Program-made: the position numbers and the translations under genes
The notes under the pieces: model-generated
Databases searched by the model: none
What the model was told of the DNA's origin: nothing
Seen by the model: only the letters and a program-made list of their open reading frames with translations
Shown: positions 49,158-58,489 of the stretch, in pieces
Position numbering within the stretch: position 1 is the first letter of the stretch
Layout: the number at the start of each line of letters is the position of its first letter
Source: Abditibacteriaceae bacterium
GTDB taxonomy: Bacteria > Armatimonadota > Abditibacteriia > Abditibacteriales > Abditibacteriaceae
Reading direction: 5' to 3'
NCBI GenBank assembly: GCA_019239895.1
Contig: JAFAZH010000036.1
Span: 124,001 to 188,000, forward strand
DNA length: 64,000 nt

Positions 49158-50645
49158 ATGATGAGATTTACCAGCACTCAACTGTTGTTCATTGCTTCTG
49201 CCATAACTGCCGTCCCATCCGCTGTTTTGGCTCAGGTTGCGCCAAAACAGCCATCAACCCCAACAACTCCTGCACCCAATGAGGCACCTCCCTCAATTGT
49301 GCCTGCAACAACTGCTGCCCCGCCGCAAACCCCGGATACTCCCGGCGCGATTTGGGTGGCAGCCTCGCCGAAAAACTTTGATGCGGCCAATCGTCCGGCG
49401 GAACAGCCGATTGATATGGTAGTTATCCATGATATTGAAGGCTCCGCCGAAAGTGCCGTCAATTGGTTCCAGAATCCCCAGGCCCGCGCCACTTCGCATT
49501 ATGTAGTGAACTCCACCACTGGGCAGGTGTGGCAGATGGTCAAAGAGCATGACATCGCCTGGCACGCTGGCAACTATGCGATTAATAAACGTTCGGTGGG
49601 GATTGAGCATGAGGGCTATGCCTATCGCCCCGGTTTCTATAATCCGGTGGAATATGAAGCCTCCGCCAAACTGGTGCGCTCCATTACCAGTCGCTATAAC
49701 ATCCCGCGTGACCGCACTCATATTATTGGCCATTCCGAAGTGCCACACCCCACCAAGCCGGGTCTCTTTGGCGGGGCCAGCGGGCACACTGATCCTGGCC
49801 CTTACTGGGACTGGGATAGTTTCATGACATTAGTCCGCAACGATGCCCAGGCTGGCGAGCACAACTTCCCAACAGTGATTCACCCTGGTGAACTCATTGA
49901 GGCTGCCGCGACTTTTACCAATACAGGCGATGATGCCTGGCCATCGGATAAAGCGGGTGCGGCAGACCCAGCGTTGCAGGCGCGTGGGCCAGTTTATTTA
50001 GGCACCTGGAACCCGCAGGGTGGTAGCAGCCCCTTTTTCAACTACAAGTTCTGGACCAGCCCGCGCCTGGCTTCGGAAGCGGTGGATGGCGAAGTGGCTC
50101 TTGGTGCTAAAGGCCGCTTTGCTTTTACCCTGCTTGGCCCTCGTCAGTTAGGCGAAGTGCGGGAGGATTTTCGGCTGATTAAAGTGGCTCCAGCTCCTAA
50201 AGTGCCCGTTGGATTTGGTGACATTATCTCAACCACCATTCGAGTGGAGCCGTGGGAGATTATTCAGGATACTGCCCAGCCTGGCTTTACTGCCTCCGGT
50301 TGGACGGCGGGTGCAGGCATGGTCTCGCGCAAAGTGGCGGCTGCTGATGAGCCAGCCGCGCCTGCTCAATGGACAGTGCCTTTGCGCATCAGCGGGGATT
50401 GGGACGTTTATGCCCGCTGGCCAGGGGGTTCAGCCCATAGCCGCCAGGCGTCTTACCAGGTTGATGCCGCCGATGGCACGCATACGGTTGTGGTGGATCA
50501 ACGCAAGGGTGGCGACTGGTATAAATTAGGCCGCTATCGCTTTAATGATCCAACAGGCGTTAAAGTCAGGTTATCGGCTCAGGGCACACGAGGCACGGTT
50601 GTCGCCGATGCCGTCCGCTTTGTCGGCCCTTTCCCTACTCCCTAA
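49158..50645 (+). CDS. Secreted N-acetylmuramoyl-L-alanine amidase with golvesin-type domain
   Basis: 495 residues from ATG 49158 (49161 also possible). Frames reaching back to 49101 would start inside the terminator hairpin. A signal peptide (to about 26) is followed by a Pro/Thr-rich linker. The Amidase_2 domain (about 85-225) has H91 in VVIHDIEGS, ATSHYVV, E150 in GIEHEG, and H210/D212 in GHTDPGPYWDW, the zinc set of the family. Next is an Ig-like segment (AAATFTNTGDDAWPS), then a golvesin-like domain (DWDVYARWPGG and YKLGRYRF). It cleaves the amide bond between muramic acid and L-Ala in peptidoglycan. Confidence 0.9.
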   Translation: MMRFTSTQLLFIASAITAVPSAVLAQVAPKQPSTPTTPAPNEAPPSIVPATTAAPPQTPDTPGAIWVAASPKNFDAANRPAEQPIDMVVIHDIEGSAESAVNWFQNPQARATSHYVVNSTTGQVWQMVKEHDIAWHAGNYAINKRSVGIEHEGYAYRPGFYNPVEYEASAKLVRSITSRYNIPRDRTHIIGHSEVPHPTKPGLFGGASGHTDPGPYWDWDSFMTLVRNDAQAGEHNFPTVIHPGELIEAAATFTNTGDDAWPSDKAGAADPALQARGPVYLGTWNPQGGSSPFFNYKFWTSPRLASEAVDGEVALGAKGRFAFTLLGPRQLGEVREDFRLIKVAPAPKVPVGFGDIISTTIRVEPWEIIQDTAQPGFTASGWTAGAGMVSRKVAAADEPAAPAQWTVPLRISGDWDVYARWPGGSAHSRQASYQVDAADGTHTVVVDQRKGGDWYKLGRYRFNDPTGVKVRLSAQGTRGTVVADAVRFVGPFPTP

Positions 50646-50734
50646 GCGCATTTTATGCAAAGCGCATTGTTATGCAAGCCATTGCGCCGTGCCAACAGGA
50701 TGCTCCTCAATGGATGCGCGGATGGGGTGATAAC

Positions 50735-51571
50735 TCAGGCTCCCATGCTTCTCAAAATGGCTTGCGCGGTCTCTTGGGCATCTCCGCGCACTCCCTGAAG
50801 AATTCTGGCATAAGGGACGACTTGTTGCAGGGTGGCCATCACAGTTTCCGGTTGACGGCGGGCCGAGACTGTATTCGCCAGTAAGCCCAAGGCTCCCTGT
50901 CCGGCAGAGACTTGGCGGGGTTTCCACTTTCCCTTGTCTTTATATTCGCTCAGCACGACTAACCCAACGGGCAAAGGTTGACGCCCAACGCGTCCGCCTA
51001 ATGATGCGGCAGAATGGCGAGTGGGTTTCTCGGTTGGCGCCCCGCGAATCGAAAGGGGACGCGCATAAGGATGCACCCGCCCCTGGGCATCTAAGACCGC
51101 ATACTCATCGGAATAATAAGTGGCCCCGGCCTGCACCAGGGCCGTCACGAGGGTTGTTTTGCCGGTAAAGCTACGGCCTGGAACCACAATAGCCTGCCCA
51201 TCCCAGGCCACCACTCCGGCATGAACAAAAACGCGGCGCGGGGCGTGTTCGGCCACGTAAAGCTGCATGTCGTTTTCCAGGGCCTCAAAGACTTGGTCGG
51301 CTTCTAAAGAACGGGCTAAGCGCGTCCAATCGCCATAAAGTAAGTTGAAGCGCCGCACTCGTGATTTGCCATCCTGGGTAGCAATCGCGCCATCGGCGAT
51401 AACCGAGTAGAGGCGTTCCACCACGGGCTGGGAAGAAACCTTCCAGTCCGGTGGGAGCGCCGCGAGCATTCGCTCTAGGGTTTGTGCGTTATTTGCACGG
51501 ATCCCGATGCGCACGCCGTAGGTCTTTAAAGATAAGCCTGCCGCCCAGCCCAGGCGGTTCACTTTTTCCAT
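50735..51571 (-). CDS. HPr kinase/phosphorylase-like protein
   Basis: 278 residues. The C-terminal half has a Walker A loop GRSFTGKTTLV (about 131-142) and YSDEYAVLD, the arrangement of the HPrK C-terminal fold, but the HPrK signature helix is not clear. This HprK-like group is often found near PqqD-like or radical-SAM peptide genes. None is present here, and no HPr or PTS gene is seen. Role unknown; a protein- or metabolite-kinase is inferred. It is divergent from the M16 peptidase with 317 bases between. Confidence 0.75.
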   Translation of the reverse strand: MEKVNRLGWAAGLSLKTYGVRIGIRANNAQTLERMLAALPPDWKVSSQPVVERLYSVIADGAIATQDGKSRVRRFNLLYGDWTRLARSLEADQVFEALENDMQLYVAEHAPRRVFVHAGVVAWDGQAIVVPGRSFTGKTTLVTALVQAGATYYSDEYAVLDAQGRVHPYARPLSIRGAPTEKPTRHSAASLGGRVGRQPLPVGLVVLSEYKDKGKWKPRQVSAGQGALGLLANTVSARRQPETVMATLQQVVPYARILQGVRGDAQETAQAILRSMGA

Positions 51572-51888
51572 TCAAGAAGTCAGCCGCTTGAGGCGGGGTA
51601 AGTTGAGTTCGGACATGCACACCTCCCGTTACAGCATTTGTCTTATGACATTCGTCTTATAGCATTCGTCGGTTTTTGAGGTTACTATGATGTTGGCTTA
51701 GATTCAAGTTAAGCTGGCGTCAGAGGTGAGCAAGTCACAACGTTGTGAGCTTTGAAGTGTAAGCTTTGATATGCTTAACCCAATGGTCTTAATTGAGACC
51801 GACTTGACGTGGTGACAGTCCTGCAAAAGCATCTGACACCGCAGGTGCAATATTACAGGCACAATGCTAAGAGGATACCTAAATCAGA
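51572..51888. other. Divergent intergenic region with a 14-bp tandem motif
   Basis: No gene is seen. At 51633-51670 the unit AGCATTCGTCTTAT appears two and a half times with small changes. It could be a regulator binding array or a simple repeat. The rest shows no clear promoter hexamers. Confidence 0.5.
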
Positions 51889-54855
51889 ATGAAAAGATAT
51901 TTCCAAATCGCTGGCCCCCTGCTTTTAGCCGCCATGACATTGGGTGTTAGCCACCCCGCGTCGGCGCAAAAAAAAGTAGCGACATCTGCCGCGACTACGA
52001 CCCAGAAGAACCGCGCCGCAGGTAAGCCCTTGGTGCTCAACGGGATTAGAGAAACGACGTTGCCCAACGGCCTGACAGTGCTGACCAAAGAAGTCCATGC
52101 CGCGCCCGTGGTTTATTTTTCGGTATGGTATAAAGTCGGTTCAGTCAATGAAGAAGTCGGACAGACTGGCATGAGCCATCTGATGGAGCACATGATGTTC
52201 AAGGGCACTAAAACGCGTGGCCCTGGCGTGATTAGCTTCACCCTGCAAAATAATGGCGCAGAATTTAATGCCAATACGTGGTTTGACCGCACTTCCTATT
52301 TTGAAACCCTAGCCTCCGACCGCCTCGAACTGGCCATGCAGATCGAATCGGATCGTATGGTGAATTCGCTCTACGATGAAAAGCAGCACCAGAAAGAGAT
52401 GACGGTGGTGCGCTCTGAATACGAAGGTGGCGAGAACAACCCCGGCACGGCCCTCTCCAAAGCGGTGCGTCTCGCAGCTTATCAGGTGCATCCTTATCGC
52501 TGGGAAACCATCGGCTTCCGCTCCGATATTGAGAACTTCACCCGCGATGAGATGTACGCCTATTACAAGAACTACTATACGCCTAATAACGCCACTGTTG
52601 TCATGGTGGGCGACTTCGACACGGCCAATGCCTTGGCGATGGTGCGACGCTATTTTGGTTCCATTCCAGCGCACCCGATTCAGCAGCATTTTATAACCCC
52701 CGAACCACGTCAGGAAGGCGAGCGGCGGGTGGTCGTGCGGCGTGCTGGCACCACGCCTCAGATGGAGATTGCCTACCATATTCCCGGTTTTGGCCATCCC
52801 GACCGTTATGTCTTGGATGTCCTGGAAACTGTGCTGTCCGGTGGCCGCACCGCACGCTTTTTTCAAGACCTGATTCAGACTGGGCTGGCCTCAAGCGCCG
52901 AAGCCTATGATTACAGCCTGCGTGACCCCGACTTGGTTCAACTTGAAGCGAGCGCACAACCGGGCCACACCAATGCCGAATTGGAAAAGGCACTTTTAGC
53001 AGAAGTAGATAAATTGCAGACCACACCAATATCTGCCGAAGAGTTGGAGCGTGCGCTGAACCAGGCGGAAGCCAGCTATATCTACAGCAAAGATTCGGTC
53101 GAACAGCAGGGTGCCCAGTTGGGCGAAAACGCTATGCGCGGCGACTGGCGCTATAGCGAGACCTATGTGCAGCACTTGCGGCGTGTCACCATCGCTGATG
53201 TGCAGCGGGTGGCGCGTAAATATCTCATTGCCAGTAACCGCACGGTGGGCTACTTTGAGCCTATTGTACAGCCAGGTGGCGGCGGAGCGCCGCCACCCGC
53301 TGGAGGCGATGCCGGGCCGTCAGCTCTGAAAGCAGCCCAGGCTACTGCCGCAGAAATCAGCTATCCCAACCGTGGCGTTGCACCGCAGATGCCAACGGTG
53401 AAACTCATCAGTTCTGCTCTGATGACACCGCGTTTAGCCACCCGCCTCGCCGCCAATCCTGCCGGAACACGGGCAGAAGGCGCACCGAAGACTAAACCGT
53501 CTACTAAAACGCCAGTGCGCCCGCAGGCCAGTCGCGTGGCACCCGCCAAAACCTCAACGGCCAAGATGCCCAAACCGACGCGGGTCGTGTTGGATAATGG
53601 CCTTACCATTATTGTGCAGGAAAACCACGCTAACCCGACTGTTTCATTGGGTGGGGCCATGCTGTCTGCGGGTGGTGTTTTTGATCCTCAAGAGAAGCTT
53701 GGCTTAGCCAGCTTTACCGCCTCGCAATTATCGCGGGGTACTGAGAACCGTTCGCTCCTTGATATTGCGCGCACCCTCGAAGGCGTTGGCGCATCGGTCA
53801 GTGTGGGAGCCGGTGAAGAGTATGTCTCGCTCGGCGGCCACTCCCTCACCAAAGACTTCAACACGATCTTGGATGTGCTGTCCGATGAGTTACGCCATCC
53901 AGCGTTCCCCGTAGCCGAATTGCAAAAGGCGAAGCGCCAAGCCCTGGCCGGGGTTGAAGAGGCCCGGCAGAGCACCGGCACCCTGGCCCGCATCGCCTTC
54001 AACGATGCCCTGTTTCCGCCCACTCACCCCTACTACTCGCCAACCCTAGATCAACAGGCAGCGGTCATTCAAGGGCTAACGCGAGAGGATTTAATGGGAT
54101 TTCATGACGCGCATTATGCGCCGGATAAGATGGTGCTGACCATCGTCGGTGATGTTAAAACGGCGGATGCCATTGCTGCGGTGAAGCGGTATTTTGGTGA
54201 CTGGCAGAAGAAAGGCAATCTCCCCGCCATTCTGATTCCCGATACGCCCTTGCCCAGTGGCCCAACCCGCACCATTGTCATTCCCGTCCCGGATAAAGCT
54301 CAGGTGGATGTGCGCTATGGCTATCCTGGCCAACTCAAGCGCCGTGATCCAGATTTCTACCGAGTTGTGGTGATGAATACCATCTTAGGCGGTGGCACCG
54401 GTTTATCTTCCCGCCTGGCTACGAATGTGCGCGACCGTCTGGGATTGGTTTATGGCATTTACGCGCAGGATGAGGCGTCTTTAGGTGCTGGCCCATTTGC
54501 TGTGCAGTTTGGCAGCAATCCGGCCAACGTGGATAAGGCCATTGCCGAGATGAATCGCCAGTTAAACCTGATGCGTCAACGTGGTGTCACGCCCCAGGAA
54601 GTGTCGCAGGCTGTGGCCTACCTGACTGGTTCTTATCCGGTGACTCTCTCCACCAATGGAGCCGTCGCCGGACAGCTACTCATTGCGGAAGTTTATGGCT
54701 TAGGACTCAATTACATCCAAAAGCGCAATAGCTATTACAAAGCTGTCACCGTGCCCCAGGTCAACGCGGCCATTCAAAAATACCTCCGGCCCGGAGTTGG
54801 AACTCTGGTGATTGCTGGCACTTACAACGGTAAATATGCCCATGCGGGTGGTTAG
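51889..54855 (+). CDS. Exported double-domain M16 metallopeptidase (pitrilysin/insulinase family)
   Basis: 988 residues with a signal peptide (about 1-26). The first M16 half has the inverted zinc motif H97-L-M-E100-H101 and a third ligand E177, so it is catalytic. A Pro/Gly/Ala-rich linker spans about 465-560 (PGGGGAPPPAGG and later RPQASRVAPAKT). The second half (about 565-988) has the fold but no HxxEH, and keeps the substrate-binding segment with RDRLGLVYGIYAQ. This is the usual active/inactive pair, here in one chain. It probably degrades peptides in the periplasm or outside. Neighbours give no substrate clue. Confidence 0.93.
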   Translation: MKRYFQIAGPLLLAAMTLGVSHPASAQKKVATSAATTTQKNRAAGKPLVLNGIRETTLPNGLTVLTKEVHAAPVVYFSVWYKVGSVNEEVGQTGMSHLMEHMMFKGTKTRGPGVISFTLQNNGAEFNANTWFDRTSYFETLASDRLELAMQIESDRMVNSLYDEKQHQKEMTVVRSEYEGGENNPGTALSKAVRLAAYQVHPYRWETIGFRSDIENFTRDEMYAYYKNYYTPNNATVVMVGDFDTANALAMVRRYFGSIPAHPIQQHFITPEPRQEGERRVVVRRAGTTPQMEIAYHIPGFGHPDRYVLDVLETVLSGGRTARFFQDLIQTGLASSAEAYDYSLRDPDLVQLEASAQPGHTNAELEKALLAEVDKLQTTPISAEELERALNQAEASYIYSKDSVEQQGAQLGENAMRGDWRYSETYVQHLRRVTIADVQRVARKYLIASNRTVGYFEPIVQPGGGGAPPPAGGDAGPSALKAAQATAAEISYPNRGVAPQMPTVKLISSALMTPRLATRLAANPAGTRAEGAPKTKPSTKTPVRPQASRVAPAKTSTAKMPKPTRVVLDNGLTIIVQENHANPTVSLGGAMLSAGGVFDPQEKLGLASFTASQLSRGTENRSLLDIARTLEGVGASVSVGAGEEYVSLGGHSLTKDFNTILDVLSDELRHPAFPVAELQKAKRQALAGVEEARQSTGTLARIAFNDALFPPTHPYYSPTLDQQAAVIQGLTREDLMGFHDAHYAPDKMVLTIVGDVKTADAIAAVKRYFGDWQKKGNLPAILIPDTPLPSGPTRTIVIPVPDKAQVDVRYGYPGQLKRRDPDFYRVVVMNTILGGGTGLSSRLATNVRDRLGLVYGIYAQDEASLGAGPFAVQFGSNPANVDKAIAEMNRQLNLMRQRGVTPQEVSQAVAYLTGSYPVTLSTNGAVAGQLLIAEVYGLGLNYIQKRNSYYKAVTVPQVNAAIQKYLRPGVGTLVIAGTYNGKYAHAGG

Positions 54856-55489
54856 CCCTCACCCCGCTCTCACCCTCCCAAGATAATGGGCGTAGGCGAG
54901 GGGAACACGCATTCGTCTTACAAATGAGCCGCAGAGACGCGGAGACCGCAGAGAAAAGAAGAGGGGTATCCCTAAATTCCTCTGTGGTCTCCGCGTCTCT
55001 GCGGTTTTAACATTCAATTGTGGAATCGTGCAGGTTGGACTCTATGGTAGTAAGTCAACGTCAGAGTTGGCATAGAAATCATTTGGAACTGCCACAGCTA
55101 AGACTCTGCTTGGCGGCTTTGTAGAATCGCTATAGAACGCAAAGTTTGCTCACTTGCTGCATTTGCGCAAAATGGTAGGGTTGCATCTTAGTTTTTCTTA
55201 GCTATGCGGCAATCCGCCCCCACTTGTCCGAGCATCTCAGGCCCCATGACGCGCCCGCGCTGAGGCTCTGAAAATCGGGACATTTTTGTGCCCTTATTTG
55301 AGGTTAGAATAGGGGATTAAATGTTGACAACTGTTTACAGGTGTTTTTAGCTCGCCGCCGACAGGATGCACGCCAGCTTTGCACTAAAGCTCCGCAAAGA
55401 GTGGGCGATGATGCTAAGATTTGCCCGCTCCCCTTATTCATTTTCACACTCTTGACAGGTTCAGGGAACGACTCACGTTCAAACGGGAG
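54856..55489. other. Gene-poor gap
   Basis: The first 50 bases hold a degenerate CCCTCACCCC-type repeat remnant, then the inverted repeat at 54929-55004. From 55010 to 55489 I see no convincing gene. Frames on both strands are short and lack ribosome sites. A TTGACA at 55324 has no good -10. Confidence 0.5.
54929..55004. repeat. 25-bp inverted repeat, cgcagag-type
   Basis: The arms 54929-54953 and 54980-55004 pair at all 25 positions with one G-T wobble; the loop is 26 bases. Confidence 0.9.
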
Positions 55490-55630
55490 ATGGCTCACGT
55501 TGCTAATAGGGCCTTCTCTATCGTAGTATTGCCCTGCCTCCTCATTATCTTCTGCATCGTGCCACTTCTTGATACTTCTTTGGTCAAAGTTACCATTTCA
55601 CATCAGGATAGGTTATATCATGCGCTATAG
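55490..55630 (+). CDS. Possible small membrane protein
   Basis: 46 residues with one hydrophobic helix (FSIVVLPCLLIIFCIVPLL). A GGGAG stands immediately before the ATG, closer than usual. Its end overlaps the start of the lipoprotein gene by 11 bases, which would fit translational coupling. It may equally be a chance frame. Confidence 0.3.
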   Translation: MAHVANRAFSIVVLPCLLIIFCIVPLLDTSLVKVTISHQDRLYHAL

Positions 55631-55922
55631 ATGGGCCATAACCATGATGTTGCTAATGGGAAGCTGTTTAGCGGGCTGCCACCTGGCGCGGCCCTATACG
55701 ATCCTGAGCCGCCATGTAACGCCTATGCAAACGGTTCTGCAAGTAGAAGTGCCAAAAGGCAGCACCATGCAGGAGATTAGGTGCTGGAATCAAGACCTTA
55801 AGTCCTCCGAGTCACTGGCTCCCTCGCTCCTAATCAGTTACTACGATGGGCCAAACGACGAGCGTCACTTGGTGGCCAGCTATGAGGGCGGCATTCTCTA
55901 CGATATGAAGCACCGGAGATAA
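55620..55922 (+). CDS. Small lipoprotein of unknown function
   Basis: 100 residues from ATG 55620, preceded by AGGATAGG. The signal MRYRWAITMMLLMGSCLAGC ends in a proper lipobox (L-A-G-C at 17-20), so the mature protein should be attached to a membrane outside the cytoplasm. The mature part (about 80 residues) includes VLQVEVPKGSTMQEIRCW and YYDGPNDERHLVASYEGG, with no known domain. An intrinsic terminator lies 90 bases after the stop. Confidence 0.65.
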   Translation: MRYRWAITMMLLMGSCLAGCHLARPYTILSRHVTPMQTVLQVEVPKGSTMQEIRCWNQDLKSSESLAPSLLISYYDGPNDERHLVASYEGGILYDMKHRR

Positions 55923-56010
55923 CCCGGCCAGAGCCGTAAATAAGCTGTCTCGTCCTATTTAGATGATGGGGTAGAGTAGGGAGGCAGGCTGTCAACTTGA
56001 TAGCTTTAGC

Positions 56011-56045
56011 AAGGGCATCAGCTTAACGGGCTGGTGCCCTTTTTG
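56011..56045 (+). terminator. Intrinsic terminator after the lipoprotein gene
   Basis: AAGGGCATCAGC pairs with GCTGGTGCCCTT (one wobble), and the 3' half runs into TTTTTG. Confidence 0.85.
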
Positions 56046-56084
56046 TTTGCTTGAAAGTGTCAACTACATCGTGATCGGGGCTGA

Positions 56085-57098
56085 TTACAAACGGGCGATA
56101 GCTTTGGTCGCCAGCCGCTTGAGTTTGCTTAAGAGAAGATTCCGCGCCTGTGGGGTTATCGGAGCAGCACTGGTGGCCAAACACCGCACGTCCAACCGGA
56201 CGGCGGTATTACCCTTTAAGACAAGCAGATCAATACGCACACCAGGGATAGAGCGGCTGGTGAAAATCTCGCTGCTGTAAATGGCCTTGTCACCAAGCCC
56301 GGTAAGAGAATGATACTCTTGCCCCCTGGCAGTATCATGAAAGTAAGCGGCAGGTAGGCGCTGGATAGTCAGTGCAGCGCCGTTCGGAGTGGTATATAGG
56401 GTGATGCCACCAGGCATCAGGGACACGGGACTGCCCAAAATTTGTGCGGCCTCTGCCTTGGTAACCAGACCAAAGGTATCCCCCGTCAGGGTATATACCT
56501 TGAGACCATGCACCTTGGTCTGAGTCGAACGCTTTAGGTTAGCTGCCACTGCTGTGCCCGCACCAACGTGCCTCTGAACAGCGGGACTATGCCCCCCGAT
56601 TGCCAGAGCCAATGGCTGTAGGGTGCCCTGACCAGAGCGAGGCACAATAATGGTGTGCTTAGCATCGCTCAAGTCAAAAGTCTGCTGATCAATAGTCAGC
56701 TTCATACCGTGGTCTTCAAACTTGCAGGTGTGATTGTTCACGGTCATCGTGTTAACCCCTTGAGCATAGGTCGAAGCTAAACGTAATTGACCGATTCCCA
56801 TGTTAAGGCCACCACCACCTGGCCCGCTCATCATCAAGGAACTCGCTCCGCTGCCCTTCCCCTGAGTCTGCAAGTCTGGGAAGATCAGCTTGACCCCTGA
56901 AGTATCTACCACAGTCCCAGTACTATCTTGGAAGAGACTTAACCTCCATTGTGGCAGGCCAAAGGCCGGATTAGTGGGAATCTTTGCAGGTGTCGTTGAC
57001 ATATCACGGCTGTGCAGCACCAAGCCTAAGCCCGCCAAGGCTACAGCCGGTAACATCAAAAGCAGTAAATCCTTACCCTCTTTGCGCCGCTGCTCCAT
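56085..57098 (-). CDS. Membrane-anchored hypothetical protein with triplicated ribosome site
   Basis: 337 residues from ATG 57098. A short basic start (MEQRRKEGKD) and a hydrophobic helix (LLLLMLPAVALAGLGLVL) indicate an inner-membrane anchor with the rest outside. The body is beta-rich (VKLIFPDLQTQG, VHGLKVYTLTGDTFGLV, ITLYTTPNGAALTIQ) and ends with a basic helix. I do not recognise the family. Three AGGAGG copies spaced 12-13 bases precede the ATG; only the nearest is at proper distance. Confidence 0.65.
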   Translation of the reverse strand: MEQRRKEGKDLLLLMLPAVALAGLGLVLHSRDMSTTPAKIPTNPAFGLPQWRLSLFQDSTGTVVDTSGVKLIFPDLQTQGKGSGASSLMMSGPGGGGLNMGIGQLRLASTYAQGVNTMTVNNHTCKFEDHGMKLTIDQQTFDLSDAKHTIIVPRSGQGTLQPLALAIGGHSPAVQRHVGAGTAVAANLKRSTQTKVHGLKVYTLTGDTFGLVTKAEAAQILGSPVSLMPGGITLYTTPNGAALTIQRLPAAYFHDTARGQEYHSLTGLGDKAIYSSEIFTSRSIPGVRIDLLVLKGNTAVRLDVRCLATSAAPITPQARNLLLSKLKRLATKAIARL

Positions 57099-57432
57099 TT
57101 TGACCTCCTGTTTGACCTCCTGTTTTGGCCTCCTGCCTTGCAACTAAGTCCACTAAGTGAGGCATGATTCTTATTATAGTTGGGGATTTTGTTTACTTGG
57201 AGGTCGTGTAACAGGTAGTAATCCCCATATTGGCCCGGAGTAATCAAATAACTTATTAAAATTTCAAAGGGTAGCGAGTTATTCTGAAATTGGTAGTGGT
57301 ATGCGCTGCTATGCTCCAGCTTTAATCCCTAAACCTACATCACTAACGAACAAGCTCTGGGGGTAGGCCCCTTAGCTGTGATGCGTGGAGACAAGACTCA
57401 GTATGAAACTTGAAAGCCATCAGACGGATTGA

Positions 57433-57618
57433 TTAGTGAAACAGAATCACTAACCCCAACACCAGATAAATAACTCCAACACAGCGCATATACACCTCAT
57501 ACGCTGCCACACTTAAGATCAAGCGCATGGCGCTGGGATACCATCTCAAGCAATTGGGATTGGTCATGAAAAGTAAGCCCAGCACTATAACCAGGGCAGC
57601 TAACTCAAAGTGCAACAT
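57433..57618 (-). CDS. Small two-helix membrane protein
   Basis: 61 residues. Two hydrophobic helices (about 5-19 and 41-60) enclose a short polar loop with NPNCLRWYPS. AAGGAG stands seven bases before the ATG, a good start. Its function is unknown. It is one of several small membrane proteins between 55.5 and 58.6 kb. Confidence 0.55.
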   Translation of the reverse strand: MLHFELAALVIVLGLLFMTNPNCLRWYPSAMRLILSVAAYEVYMRCVGVIYLVLGLVILFH

Positions 57619-57705
57619 GGAATCTCCTTTTAAAAGTGAGCAGGCGGACTAAGGCGATGGCCTGTGTCGTGCCAGTTTACGAGAGGTAACTCAATCTGTC
57701 TGACT

Positions 57706-58245
57706 TTACGACACCTTGATGATACGCTCATAGCCCAAAAAGCCGGGCGCGGTTTCGACTTGCACCATTGGGGTGGAACTCATGGCCACATCAATTTTGT
57801 CATAGAGAGCTTCATCCACTTCGACCGTGACCTGGTTCCCGGCAGTTTTCCAGTCGGTCACCGTCAGGTAATATTGGTCCGTTTTTTTCGACCTCACCTC
57901 TTGGTGCCCCAGCACGCGAACCAGATGCGAGTGATGCGCCTGATGGTCGAAAACGCTATTCACTGCGAACAAGAAAGGGATAGCCCAGAGCAGCCCCAGG
58001 GTGTAGAATATGATCCATTTCAGGGCGAGCAGACGTGCCCCTTCGCCCGGCGTCTTGGTCAGAGCTACCAGTGCTGTGGTCATCAGACTGGCCAATCCCA
58101 GGCCCCACCAGAGGAGCGTGCGGGGCAAGTCATGCAAAACGACATCACGCCCGACCACCGGGCACCGAAACCCCCACAGAGCGAATAACCCCAACAGGCA
58201 TAATACGCCCGTCATCACTTTTCTGAGGCGGTCTTTTGACTTCAT
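57706..58245 (-). CDS. Membrane protein of unknown function
   Basis: 179 residues with three hydrophobic helices (about 10-26, 44-62, 75-95), then an extracytoplasmic tail of about 80 residues. The tail is beta-like (YYLTVTDWKTAGNQVTVEVDEALYDKI). A GAGGAAC ribosome site precedes the ATG. I do not recognise it. The soluble tail could be a small sensor or binding domain. Confidence 0.65.
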   Translation of the reverse strand: MKSKDRLRKVMTGVLCLLGLFALWGFRCPVVGRDVVLHDLPRTLLWWGLGLASLMTTALVALTKTPGEGARLLALKWIIFYTLGLLWAIPFLFAVNSVFDHQAHHSHLVRVLGHQEVRSKKTDQYYLTVTDWKTAGNQVTVEVDEALYDKIDVAMSSTPMVQVETAPGFLGYERIIKVS

Positions 58246-58489
58246 AGGTCTTTGTTCCTCTCTTAGTTTAATGGCTGGCTTGCCTACTTATCCTTTGGTC
58301 AAGTGTGGGTTAGAGAGCAGAAATCCATCGGGTGTAGTGCCTGGTCAGGACGGTTACTGGACTTAGCGGCTGCTAACTAAGCGACTAAGAGAATTACAGG
58401 CACCAGCGCAAATACCGGAGCGGCTTTATTCGTGAGACATTACCTATTCAGTAGCGCATCAGTGTCCAGTGCTACCATAGTGCTGCACT

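Noticed and set aside
52309..52866. 185-codon minus-strand frame inside the M16 gene
   Set aside because: Antisense to the catalytic M16 domain, with no start signal.
57664..58366. Plus-strand frames opposite the 179-residue membrane protein
   Set aside because: They are antisense to a frame with membrane helices and a ribosome site, and show no domain.
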